DNA from: Anderseniella sp963698275
Lineage (GTDB): Bacteria > Pseudomonadota > Alphaproteobacteria > Rhizobiales > Aestuariivirgaceae
NCBI GenBank assembly: GCA_963698275.1
Contig: CAVOQE010000001.1
Coordinates: 992,001-1,056,000 of the forward strand
Direction: 5' to 3'
DNA length: 64,000 nucleotides
The first letter of the stretch is position 1. The number at the start of each line of letters is the position of its first letter. The notes beneath the pieces are model-generated. The model was not told where the DNA came from and did not search any database. It saw nothing but the letters and a program-made list of their open reading frames with translations. Both the position numbers and the translations under genes were made by a program. Below, in pieces: positions 52,019 to 60,063 of the stretch.

Positions 52019-52801
52019 TCAATGCGCCGTCCAGCCGCCGTCAATCGGCAGAATCACGCCAGTCATGCTGGCGGCAGCATCTGAGCACAGGAACACGGCA
52101 AGGCCGGCGACCTGCTCAACTGTGACAAACTCCCTGGTCGGCTGGGCTTCCAGGATAACCTTCTGGATGACTTCCTTTTCGGTCATGCCGCGCGCCTTGG
52201 CGGTGTCTGCTATCTGGGCATCAACCAGCACGGTGCTGACATAACCGGGGCAGATGGTGTTGCACGTCACGCCATGTTCTGCCGCCTCCAGCGCCACGGT
52301 CTTGGTCAGGCCCGCGAGGCCGTGTTTGGCGGCCACATAGGCGGCCTTGAAGGGTGAGGCGACCAGTGAATGCGCAGACCCGGTATTGATGATGCGGCCC
52401 CAGCCGGCCTTCTTCATCGCCGGCAGGGCTGCGCGGATCGTATGAAACGGCGCCGACAGGTTGAGGGCCATTATGGCATCCCACTTTTCGACCGGGAACT
52501 CCTCGATCGGAGATACAAACTGCATGCCGGCATTGTTGATCAGGATATCCAGGCGTCCGAATTCTTTCTGCGTCGCTGCCACCAGGTCGGCACACGCATC
52601 CGCCTGCATCAGGTTTGCGCCCATGAAGGAAACCTTCACGCCGGTGCGCTTTTCCAGGCCGGCGCGGGTTGCCTCGATCTCGCCGGCATCGCCGAGGCCG
52701 TTGAGCATGATGTTTGCGCCGTCGTTGGCCAGTGCCTCTGCCATGGCCAGGCCGATGCCGGAGGTCGAGCCGGTGACGAGTGCGGTTTTGCCCTTGAGCA
52801 T
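52019..52801 (-). CDS. bdhA: 3-hydroxybutyrate dehydrogenase
   Basis: This 260-residue SDR oxidises D-3-hydroxybutyrate to acetoacetate with NAD. TGSTSGIGLAMAEALA, NNAGMQFVSPIEEFP, INTGSAHSLVASPFKAAYVAAKHG (Ser, Tyr, Lys) and the typical QKVILEAQPTREFVTVEQVA segment identify the BDH family; the length is exactly that of known enzymes. GGAG lies 8 nt before ATG 52801. A perfect TGC-N3-GCA palindrome lies upstream. It is the first gene of bdhA-patatin. Confidence 0.93.
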   Translation of the reverse strand: MLKGKTALVTGSTSGIGLAMAEALANDGANIMLNGLGDAGEIEATRAGLEKRTGVKVSFMGANLMQADACADLVAATQKEFGRLDILINNAGMQFVSPIEEFPVEKWDAIMALNLSAPFHTIRAALPAMKKAGWGRIINTGSAHSLVASPFKAAYVAAKHGLAGLTKTVALEAAEHGVTCNTICPGYVSTVLVDAQIADTAKARGMTEKEVIQKVILEAQPTREFVTVEQVAGLAVFLCSDAAASMTGVILPIDGGWTAH

Positions 52802-52832
52802 GTGGCAGTCTCCAATGTGATATGAAAGGGTT

Positions 52833-52849
52833 ATGTTGCATTGCAACAT
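52833..52849. promoter_or_regulatory. PhaR-type palindrome upstream of bdhA
   Basis: ATGTTGCA and TGCAACAT flank one T, a perfect 17-bp palindrome whose core TTGC-N3-GCAA fits the TGC-N3-GCA sites bound by PhaR, the regulator of PHB metabolism in alphaproteobacteria. It is 32 bp upstream of the bdhA ATG. Confidence 0.55.
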
Positions 52850-52967
52850 GGCAGTGCTGGGGCACGTGCTCAAGTGACATTTGTGTCATCACCGGTTGAC
52901 AGCAGGCCACGCTGGACGCCATCAAGCTACACAAATCACAACTATCCCCTGAACAGACGGAGCGCTC

Positions 52968-53567
52968 ATGTTCTACGGTACGGAAAAAAACAATCATGGC
53001 CACGAGTATGATCCGTTCAAGGCGCTGGTCGCGCCACGGCCGATTGGCTGGATTTCATCCATTTCGGCAGCCGGTGTCGTGAACCTGGCGCCCTACAGCT
53101 TCTTCAACGCGATGTCGGACAATCCTCACTATGTGGTGTTTGGATCAGCGGGCCAGAAAGACTCGATCACCAACATTGTCGAGACAGGTGAGTTCGTCTG
53201 CAACATGGCGACCTGGGAGTTGCGCGAACAGATGAACCAGTCATCCGCACCAGTTGAGCCTGGAGTTGACGAGTTTGAGCTTGCCGGGCTTGAAAAGGCT
53301 GACAGTGTCATGGTCAAGCCGCCACGGGTCGCGGCAAGCCCGGTCGGGCTGGAATGCAGGTATGTAAAAACCGTGGATCTGCCCGGACATGACAATGCAG
53401 CCGGCGGATATGCCATAGTGGTCGGCCAGGTCATAGGTGTGTATATTGATGACAGGTTTATTGAGGACGGCAGAGTGAACACGGCAGCCATGCAACCGAT
53501 CATGCGCATGGGGTATTCGGAGTATGCAGTGGTAAAAGAAGCCTTCCGAATGCGCCGGCCGGGGTAA
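52968..53567 (+). CDS. flavin reductase family protein
   Basis: This 199-residue FMN-binding split-barrel protein has LVAPRPIGWISSISAAGVVNLAPYSFFNAMSDNP, the DIM6/NTAB signature, and DSITNIVETGEFVCN. It reduces flavin for a monooxygenase partner or acts alone; the partner is not visible here. GGAG precedes ATG 52968. It is divergent from bdhA and upstream of an MscS gene. Confidence 0.92.
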   Translation: MFYGTEKNNHGHEYDPFKALVAPRPIGWISSISAAGVVNLAPYSFFNAMSDNPHYVVFGSAGQKDSITNIVETGEFVCNMATWELREQMNQSSAPVEPGVDEFELAGLEKADSVMVKPPRVAASPVGLECRYVKTVDLPGHDNAAGGYAIVVGQVIGVYIDDRFIEDGRVNTAAMQPIMRMGYSEYAVVKEAFRMRRPG

Positions 53568-53634
53568 GGATACCTGAAAAACCATGCCTCCTGGCAGAGA
53601 AGAGCGAACCAGTTCCAGGTTAGGGGAAACAGAC

Positions 53635-55020
53635 ATGTCTGACTTGATGACCGAAGTATCAGGCTTTGTTTCCAACTGGCTGAACCAGCTTGGCATTACC
53701 TCAACCTATATCGGCCTGCAGTGGGCGCTGATCCAGTTCTCGATTATCTTCACAGCGTTTGCCGGTGCCCTCATGCTGAACCGGTGGCTGGCGCCAGGTC
53801 TTGAAACCTATGTGCGCAACATCAAGGGTCAGCCGCAATTGCTGCGCGTACTGGCGGTCGTGCTGCGCCGTATGCGCTGGATATTCCTGGCGATCTTGCT
53901 GTGGGTCGCAGTGGAAGTGATGCAGGAGGTGACGTGGATTTCGCGCAGTTACCTGATCGGCATCGCCGCCAAGCTGTGCACGGCCTGGGTCATCATCTCA
54001 ATCGCCTCACGCCTTATCCGCAACCGTTTCATGGCCAAAACCATAGAGCTGCTTGCCTGGTCGGTGGCGGCCCTGTCGATTCTCAACCTGCTGCCTGAGA
54101 CAATCACCGCACTCGATACCTTCGGCATCGAGATGCAGGGGCTCAGACTGACGCCGCTGCTGGTCATAAACTCGATTCTGACCGTATCGGCCATGGTCTG
54201 GCTGGCAATGCTGATCGGGCGGTTTGCCGATAACCGCATCAAGACCAGTGAAGACCTGAACCCGTCTCTGCAAGTGTTGCTCGGCAAGCTGATAAAGGCC
54301 GCGCTGATGATCGTTGCGGTTCTGGCAGCGTGCAGCTTTGTCGGCATCGACCTGACCGCGCTGGCGGTGTTCTCAGGCGCCATTGGCCTCGGCATCGGCT
54401 TTGGTCTGCAGAAGGTGGTGTCGAACCTGATTTCAGGCATCATCCTGCTGGTTGATAAATCGATCAAGCCGGGGGATGTGATTTCGGTCGGTGACACCTA
54501 TGGCAAGATCAATGAACTGGCCGCGCGCTATGCGTCGGTGATTTCGCGTGACGGACGCGAATATCTCATTCCGAATGAAGACCTGATCACCTCGCAGGTG
54601 GTGAACTGGTCGTATTCGTCGGACCTTGTGCGCATCGATCTGGATTTCGGGGTGAGTTATGAGGCAAGCCCGCATACTGTACGCGATCTTGCCAAGACGG
54701 TAGCGGCAACGCACAAGCGGGTGCAGGCGGTGCCGCCACCGGTATGTCACATCACCGAATTCGCCGACAGTTCGATCAACTACAAGCTGCGCTTCTGGAT
54801 CAGGGATCCGGGGCAGGGCACGGTGAATGTGCGCGGCGATGTCTTCCTGCTGCTGTGGGACGGACTCCATGAAGCCGGCATTGAGATTCCGTACCCGCAT
54901 CGCGATGTCGCCATGCGCGGCCCGGTCAAGGTCGAACTGTCCGGTCCGCCTGCAAAGCCGAAGCGGCAGACAAGGGTCAAACCGGTGAAGGCAGACAATC
55001 CGGAGCGTGGGCAGAGCTAG
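53635..55020 (+). CDS. MscS family mechanosensitive ion channel
   Basis: About 461 residues with four or five N-terminal membrane helices, then the pore helix and beta domain: FSGAIGLGIGFGLQKVVSNLISGIILLVDKSIKPGDVISVGDTYGKIN near residue 248 and GREYLIPNEDLITSQVVNWSYSS. A C-terminal basic tail follows (KPKRQTRVKPVK). It acts in osmotic release. ATG 53635 has AGGGG upstream; the frame to 53584 is rejected. It has a different domain plan from the BON-containing MscS at 25.4 kb. Confidence 0.9.
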   Translation: MSDLMTEVSGFVSNWLNQLGITSTYIGLQWALIQFSIIFTAFAGALMLNRWLAPGLETYVRNIKGQPQLLRVLAVVLRRMRWIFLAILLWVAVEVMQEVTWISRSYLIGIAAKLCTAWVIISIASRLIRNRFMAKTIELLAWSVAALSILNLLPETITALDTFGIEMQGLRLTPLLVINSILTVSAMVWLAMLIGRFADNRIKTSEDLNPSLQVLLGKLIKAALMIVAVLAACSFVGIDLTALAVFSGAIGLGIGFGLQKVVSNLISGIILLVDKSIKPGDVISVGDTYGKINELAARYASVISRDGREYLIPNEDLITSQVVNWSYSSDLVRIDLDFGVSYEASPHTVRDLAKTVAATHKRVQAVPPPVCHITEFADSSINYKLRFWIRDPGQGTVNVRGDVFLLLWDGLHEAGIEIPYPHRDVAMRGPVKVELSGPPAKPKRQTRVKPVKADNPERGQS

Positions 55021-55119
55021 GGTCAGGAACCAAGCTGCCGGGACAAAACACCGCGTGTCAATCTGGTGGCAGGAATTACTCGTAATACCCAGATAACAGT
55101 GATGTTTATGGAGTCACCA

Positions 55120-55731
55120 ATGAAATCAATCATGCTGATCGACGATGACGCTGCTTTCGTTCGCGTCCTCGGCAGAAACCTGGAAAATCTCGGATATACC
55201 ATCTGTTCGGCTACCTGCATTGCAGAAGTCCGGGATTGCCTTGTTTCGGCCCGGCCTGACTTTGCCGTCATCGATGTGCATCTTCAGGACGAGAGCGGTT
55301 TGGATGCGCTGGACCTGGTGCGCGAGCTTTCGCCGTCCTCCAAAGTAGTGATGCTCAGCGGGTACATCGATATTGCGACTGCGGCCCGCGCGGCGCGCGC
55401 CGGTGCCGCTGATTGCCTGGTCAAACCGCTGGGTGTCGAAGAACTGGAGCACGCCCTGCTGAGTGCAGCCAAACGCCAACCGGACAATCTTCCCAGAATG
55501 ATGAGCCCGGCCAAAGCCCGGCTGCAGCACATCGTTTCGCGCTGGGAGAAGAATGACCGCAACACAACCAAAACCGCTGCCATTCTGGGTATGCATCGCA
55601 GGACGCTGCAGCGGATACTGCAAAATGCCGGTGTGGTTCGCGACCCTGCGGAAACCTTCCGCGCGCCATCGCGTTTTGAAAAGCTGCGCCGCCTACACCG
55701 GGTCTGGTCCGACGCCCTGGCGACCGGCTGA
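55120..55731 (+). CDS. regA: ActR/RegA-type response regulator
   Basis: This 203-residue protein has a receiver domain (MLIDDDAAF; phospho-acceptor in FAVIDVHLQDESG; CLVKP lysine) and a Fis-type helix-turn-helix, TKTAAILGMHRRTLQRILQ, that closely matches RegA/PrrA/ActR. These regulators control redox-responsive genes with a RegB-type kinase. No kinase, senC or hvrA gene is adjacent, and about 35 residues follow the HTH where RegA usually ends, so it may be a paralogue. GGAG 6 nt before ATG 55120 decides the start. Confidence 0.87.
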   Translation: MKSIMLIDDDAAFVRVLGRNLENLGYTICSATCIAEVRDCLVSARPDFAVIDVHLQDESGLDALDLVRELSPSSKVVMLSGYIDIATAARAARAGAADCLVKPLGVEELEHALLSAAKRQPDNLPRMMSPAKARLQHIVSRWEKNDRNTTKTAAILGMHRRTLQRILQNAGVVRDPAETFRAPSRFEKLRRLHRVWSDALATG

Positions 55732-55849
55732 GGCCCTTCACGTCTGACTGGGCACGCATGGAGTGTGATGCTTGTGCATCGGGCAATTGCAATGACGCTG
55801 CAGGTCGTCGTAAACATGGCGCCATCCTGATTTTTGAAGGAGACGCAGC

Positions 55850-56242
55850 ATGGACCAGTTCACGGGCGGTTGCTCTTGCGGCAATGTCAGAATCGTGGCG
55901 TCCGGCTCACCGTACCGGGTTGGCCTCTGCCATTGTCTAGACTGCCGCAAGCATCATGGGGCGTTGTTTCACGCATCCGCGATCTTCCCTCAGGATGCGG
56001 TAACTGTCGAAGGCGAAACACGCGACTATGCCGGGCGGTTTTTCTGTCCGCGCTGCGGATCGTCGGTGTTCGCACGTTCCGACGACGAAATCGAAGTGAA
56101 CCTGGGATCACTGGATGCGCCTGACCAACTGATGCCAACCTACGAAAGCTGGATCGTCCGTCGTGAGTCCTGGTTGCCGCCGTTTCCGCTCACGAGACGA
56201 TACGACCGTGATCGTGACGCTACGGGTCGCTTTGAAAAGTAG
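55850..56242 (+). CDS. GFA family protein (Mss4-like zinc fold)
   Basis: This 130-residue protein has GGCSCGNVRI, LCHCLDCRKHHGALF and FFCPRCGSSVF, the zinc-binding cysteines of the GFA (glutathione-dependent formaldehyde-activating) family. The family name reflects one member; most have unknown function. GAAGGAGA precedes the ATG. It stands alone between the response regulator and the photolyase gene. Confidence 0.92.
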   Translation: MDQFTGGCSCGNVRIVASGSPYRVGLCHCLDCRKHHGALFHASAIFPQDAVTVEGETRDYAGRFFCPRCGSSVFARSDDEIEVNLGSLDAPDQLMPTYESWIVRRESWLPPFPLTRRYDRDRDATGRFEK

Positions 56243-56290
56243 ACATCGCGACCGGAGCGGGACGACGAAGCGATCCTGCGCTTTATATTT

Positions 56291-57841
56291 CTACAGATAC
56301 GTCTTCCGTGTGAATTCAGTCTTGAGTTTTGCAGCAGCCTGACGGATATCGCGACGCTCGCCATCGTCTTTTCGATCCAGGTTGTTGAACTGGAAGCCCA
56401 TGCGCCTGTTGGAACCGAGCTTGTTGCGATTGCGGGACAGAAAATCCCAGTACAGGGTCGTTATGGGGCATGCGTCATCGCCGGTCGCCTTTTTGGGGTT
56501 GAACCGGCAGTGGGCGCAGTAGTTGCTCATTCTGGAAATATAGTTGCCCGACGCTGCATAGGGTTTGGTGCCGACGATGCCGCCATCGCCGTATTGGCTC
56601 ATGCCCAGTACATTGGGCAGGGAAACCCAGTCGATTGCATCGACATACATGGACATGTGCCAGCGATGCACATCATAGGGCCGCACACCTAACAGGAGGG
56701 CAAACAAACCCAGAACCATCAGGCGTTGAATGTGATGGGCGTAGGCATGGTCGATGAGTTGCGTCACCGATTGACGGACACACATCATGTCGGTTTCGCC
56801 TGACCACATGAATTCGGGCATGTCGAGATCGGCGTCCAGTTCATTCGCATCGGCATAACCGGGCATGCGGGTCCAGTAAATGCCGCGTACGAACTCCCGC
56901 CATCCAATAATCTGACGAATGAATCCCTCGACACTGTTGAGCTCAGCTGTACCGTTATCCAGTGCACCCAAAGCGGCTTCCACTGCGTCTCGCGGGTCCA
57001 GCAGATGCATGTTGAGAGCTGATGACAGGCGAGAGTGAAAAAGGTAAGGCCGACCCATCGCCATGGCATCCTGGTACTGGCCGAAGCCGTGCAGGCGATG
57101 GGTGACAAAGTCCTGCAGCGCAGCGCTTGCCTGGTCACGGGTGACCGGATAGTCGAAGTGCTTCAGATGGCCGGGTGCCTCCGGAAACTGCGTCTCGACC
57201 ATGCCGATTACCTGCCGGGTGATATCACCCGGGTCAAACTGGCGTGGTGCCTTGATCTCGGGCGGGCCCGATTTTCCGAAACTATCGCGATTGTCCTTGT
57301 CGAAATTCCATTGCCCGCCGACCGGTTGATTGTCGGACATCAAGATGCCGGTCTTGCGCCTCACGTCCCGGTAAAAATACTCCATCAGCAATGACTTGCG
57401 TTCGCTGGCAAAGTCCCGGAACGCGGTGATCGATGTCATGAAATGCGTATCGTCGAGAAACTCGGTATCGGTGCCGGTTGCTTCCGCCGCATTTGTAATC
57501 ATGAGTTGAACGCGATGATCTCCCGGTTCAACGCAAACCAGGCGTTCAGGCTTCAACTCTTCCAGCCGGCGCACAAGTTCGCCTTCTATTGACCCCCGGT
57601 TTTCCGGATCGTCGAGTAGTGTGTACTCGACCTTATAGCCACGCTCGCGCAGTTCATCGCGAAAATGGCGCATGGCGGAAAAGAACAGGACGAGCCGTAT
57701 CTTGTGCTGCGGCACATACTCTGCCTCTTCCCTGACTTCCAGCATCAGTATTCTGTCATTGTCGGAGCACACGCGCTTCAGGGCGGGTGAAATGACGGAA
57801 AGCTGATCGCCAAGGACAAGGACAAGTGTTTCGCACTTCAT
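56291..57841 (-). CDS. phrB: FeS-type bacterial cryptochrome/photolyase (PhrB-like)
   Basis: A 516-residue protein with N-terminal DUF523-like/cryptochrome antenna domain (TLVLVLGDQLSV) and FAD domain (GWREFVRGIYWTRMP, HAYAHHIQRLMVLGLFALLLGVRPYDVHRWHMSMY). The four [4Fe-4S] cysteines of PhrB are visible: one in DMMCVRQS, then SNYCAHCRFNP and DDACPITTLYWDFL. It probably repairs (6-4) photoproducts. ATG 57841 begins the conserved part; a TTG at 57868 is also in frame. A DCC protein gene lies just upstream. Confidence 0.93.
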   Translation of the reverse strand: MKCETLVLVLGDQLSVISPALKRVCSDNDRILMLEVREEAEYVPQHKIRLVLFFSAMRHFRDELRERGYKVEYTLLDDPENRGSIEGELVRRLEELKPERLVCVEPGDHRVQLMITNAAEATGTDTEFLDDTHFMTSITAFRDFASERKSLLMEYFYRDVRRKTGILMSDNQPVGGQWNFDKDNRDSFGKSGPPEIKAPRQFDPGDITRQVIGMVETQFPEAPGHLKHFDYPVTRDQASAALQDFVTHRLHGFGQYQDAMAMGRPYLFHSRLSSALNMHLLDPRDAVEAALGALDNGTAELNSVEGFIRQIIGWREFVRGIYWTRMPGYADANELDADLDMPEFMWSGETDMMCVRQSVTQLIDHAYAHHIQRLMVLGLFALLLGVRPYDVHRWHMSMYVDAIDWVSLPNVLGMSQYGDGGIVGTKPYAASGNYISRMSNYCAHCRFNPKKATGDDACPITTLYWDFLSRNRNKLGSNRRMGFQFNNLDRKDDGERRDIRQAAAKLKTEFTRKTYL

Positions 57842-57926
57842 TTCTGTAGACCTGTTTTGGTATGACAACTCAATGAAGACTGAAAAGTTGCAAGCGCTGG
57901 CGGGAGATGTGTGTCAGATGCCTGGA

Positions 57927-58313
57927 TCAGTTACTGATCAGATGAAGCCGGCCAAATACTCTGGAGATGGCCGGGCGGACCAGCAGCGAGACGGAATAGG
58001 CGATATCCAATACGCGCATTGCACCAGGCAGGGCGGCTGCCCTGGCAGCCCAGCGCCATTTCGGCAGGCTTGCCCAAACAGCTACAAATGCTCTTGCCCC
58101 ATCGATCAACTGCCCGTCGCGGGACATGACGTGAAAACGCGCGATAGCCTGTTGACGGCTCAAATCAGGGGGTAGCTGGACGTCTGTCTCGGAAACGTCG
58201 ACAAAAGCCAGCTCCTGTTCGGCGTCCTGATCGCGGTAGTGGCGAATTTCGGTCGCGCACAACGGGCACGACCCGTCATAGTAGATCGTTGTGCTGGATA
58301 CCTTGTCCGGCAT
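57927..58313 (-). CDS. DCC family thiol-disulfide oxidoreductase (DUF393)
   Basis: This 128-residue protein has IYYDGSCPLCATEIRHYR, the D-G-x-C-P-x-C motif of the DCC family, and FHVMSRDGQLIDGARAFVAVWASLP. It is a thioredoxin-like protein with a hydrophobic C-terminal part (LDIAYSVSLLVRPAISRVF). It is transcribed 85 nt ahead of the photolyase gene, a common pairing, and may support photolyase function; that link is inferred. Confidence 0.9.
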   Translation of the reverse strand: MPDKVSSTTIYYDGSCPLCATEIRHYRDQDAEQELAFVDVSETDVQLPPDLSRQQAIARFHVMSRDGQLIDGARAFVAVWASLPKWRWAARAAALPGAMRVLDIAYSVSLLVRPAISRVFGRLHLISN

Positions 58314-58523
58314 GATTTTACTCCATCTGGAACGGGCGCAAGGCGTCTTGCAGCTATTGATAGTAATTGCGCTGTTGTACGACGCTGATGTCTGCCTTGG
58401 ATCATGCGCTGCACATTAAGGACAACATGATCTATGCTGCCTGAAACGAATTCCAGGATTTAAGAAAGTTCGCAAATTACAGACAAGCTGATGTAACGGA
58501 ATGTGACCTAAACGGACGTACAG

Positions 58524-59957
58524 ATGTCAGGATCGATTACTCTGCCAACCTGGTTTGCCGTGCTTGCTGTTGTCCTGGCAACGTTGGCGGTGGTCAACCA
58601 TTTCCTGCTTCCTGCACTGCGGTGGATGGCCCGCCGGTCCGTGAACAAGGCAATCTCTGATGTCAACAGGCGCTTTGATCTCAAGCTGCCCCTGTTTCAA
58701 CTTACCAAACGCCAGGTGCTCATTGACCGCCTCGTTTATGATCCTGAGGTGCTTGCAACCGTTGCGCGTATAGCCAATGAGCGCGGCGTGACGCGCGATG
58801 GGGTAATGGCGGAAGTGGTGTCGTTCGCCCGTGAGATCGTACCGTCGTTCAATCCCTACATCTATTTCAACCTGGGTTACCGGATTGCCCGCCGCTTCCT
58901 GCGCTACTTTTACCATGTCAGGGTTGGCTGGGTGCATGATGCGGCGCTCAAGGAACTGCCGCCAAAAACATCTGTTGTCTTCTTTATCAACCACCGGAGT
59001 AATCTGGACTATCTGCTGGTGACCTATCTCGCGTCGAGAAGAGCCGCGCTGTCCTACGGAGCGGGTGAATGGGCCAGGGTTTGGCCGTTCAGGGCTGTCT
59101 TGCGGCTTGCCGGGGCATATATTCTGCGCCGCAACCTCGACGATCCGGTATATCGCGTCGTCCTGAGACGCTATGTTCAGATGGCGACCGCGGCAGGCGT
59201 CCCGCACGCCATATTCAGCGAGGGTGCACTGTCGCGAAACGGTATGGTCAATGAGCCGAAACTGGGTCTGTTAAGCTATGTCTGCAGAGGCTTTGATCCG
59301 GCAGGTGACGCCGATATCGTTTTTGTTCCCGTGGGGACAAACTTCGATCGTGTCGTTGAACAGCGTACGTTGATCGCAAATGTGGACACCGACTACCGCG
59401 GCAGGGGCGCCGGTTTCGTGCTTGGGTCTACTTTGGTTTTTGTTTGTCGTCAGGTCTGGCTCAAGCTCACCCGGCGGTGGCATGGCTTCGGCATGGCGGT
59501 TGCCAATTTCGGCGAACCTCTATCCTTGCGCGACTGGTCGAGGCAGAACGATGTCTCTCTGGTCTCGCTTGAGCACGAACCCTTGTTCGCTGCAGTCAAG
59601 GCGTTGGGTAGCGAACTTCACCACCGGATTATCGACACGATACCGGTGCTGGCAGTACCTCTGCTGGCCATGGTGCTATTGGCAACTGACGAGCCCATGA
59701 CCCGAAAGCAACTGCAGCAAAAGGCGCTGAAGGAACTTGAAGACCTGCGCGGCAAGGGCGCGCATCCCGGCTTCAAGGAAGGAGGTGAAGAAATCGCCAT
59801 AACTGAAGGCATTGACCTGATGTGCCGATTGGGTTTGATAACCATCAACGGGCATGGCAATGTTGAGCCGCACCCGGGCGAGCGAGACCTGCTCCAGTAT
59901 CATGCAAATTCAATGGTTCAACTGAGTGCTTCGCTAGAGCAACACGGGGTCAAGTGA
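58524..59957 (+). CDS. PlsB-like glycerol-3-phosphate acyltransferase
   Basis: This 477-residue membrane protein has one N-terminal helix (TWFAVLAVVLATLAVVNHFLLP) and the acyltransferase motifs: NHRSNLDYLLVTYLA (H-x4-D), RRNLDDPVYRVVLRRYVQ and FSEGALSRNGMVNEPKLGLL. It acylates glycerol-3-phosphate or a related acceptor in phospholipid synthesis. Its last residues, SLEQHGVK, and the stop are encoded by RIME-like copy 3, as in the MocA-like protein. Confidence 0.87.
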   Translation: MSGSITLPTWFAVLAVVLATLAVVNHFLLPALRWMARRSVNKAISDVNRRFDLKLPLFQLTKRQVLIDRLVYDPEVLATVARIANERGVTRDGVMAEVVSFAREIVPSFNPYIYFNLGYRIARRFLRYFYHVRVGWVHDAALKELPPKTSVVFFINHRSNLDYLLVTYLASRRAALSYGAGEWARVWPFRAVLRLAGAYILRRNLDDPVYRVVLRRYVQMATAAGVPHAIFSEGALSRNGMVNEPKLGLLSYVCRGFDPAGDADIVFVPVGTNFDRVVEQRTLIANVDTDYRGRGAGFVLGSTLVFVCRQVWLKLTRRWHGFGMAVANFGEPLSLRDWSRQNDVSLVSLEHEPLFAAVKALGSELHHRIIDTIPVLAVPLLAMVLLATDEPMTRKQLQQKALKELEDLRGKGAHPGFKEGGEEIAITEGIDLMCRLGLITINGHGNVEPHPGERDLLQYHANSMVQLSASLEQHGVK

Positions 59958-60038
59958 TCTCATAAAGTCGCTCTATCATTTTGAAAGCGATCAGGTTCGT
60001 GATTTTTGGTTGTAACAACCAAGAATCAATCTGATCTA
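59934..60038. repeat. RIME-like double palindrome, copy 3
   Basis: This 105-bp copy starts CTAGAGCAAC and ends GATCTA. It is the most diverged of the three full copies: the first palindrome has several changes and the second reads TTTTTGGTTG / CAACCAAGAA. It encodes the C-terminus of the PlsB-like protein and its TGA stop. Confidence 0.85.
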
Positions 60039-60063
60039 TCAGTTGAATGATGGCATCTGTCTT

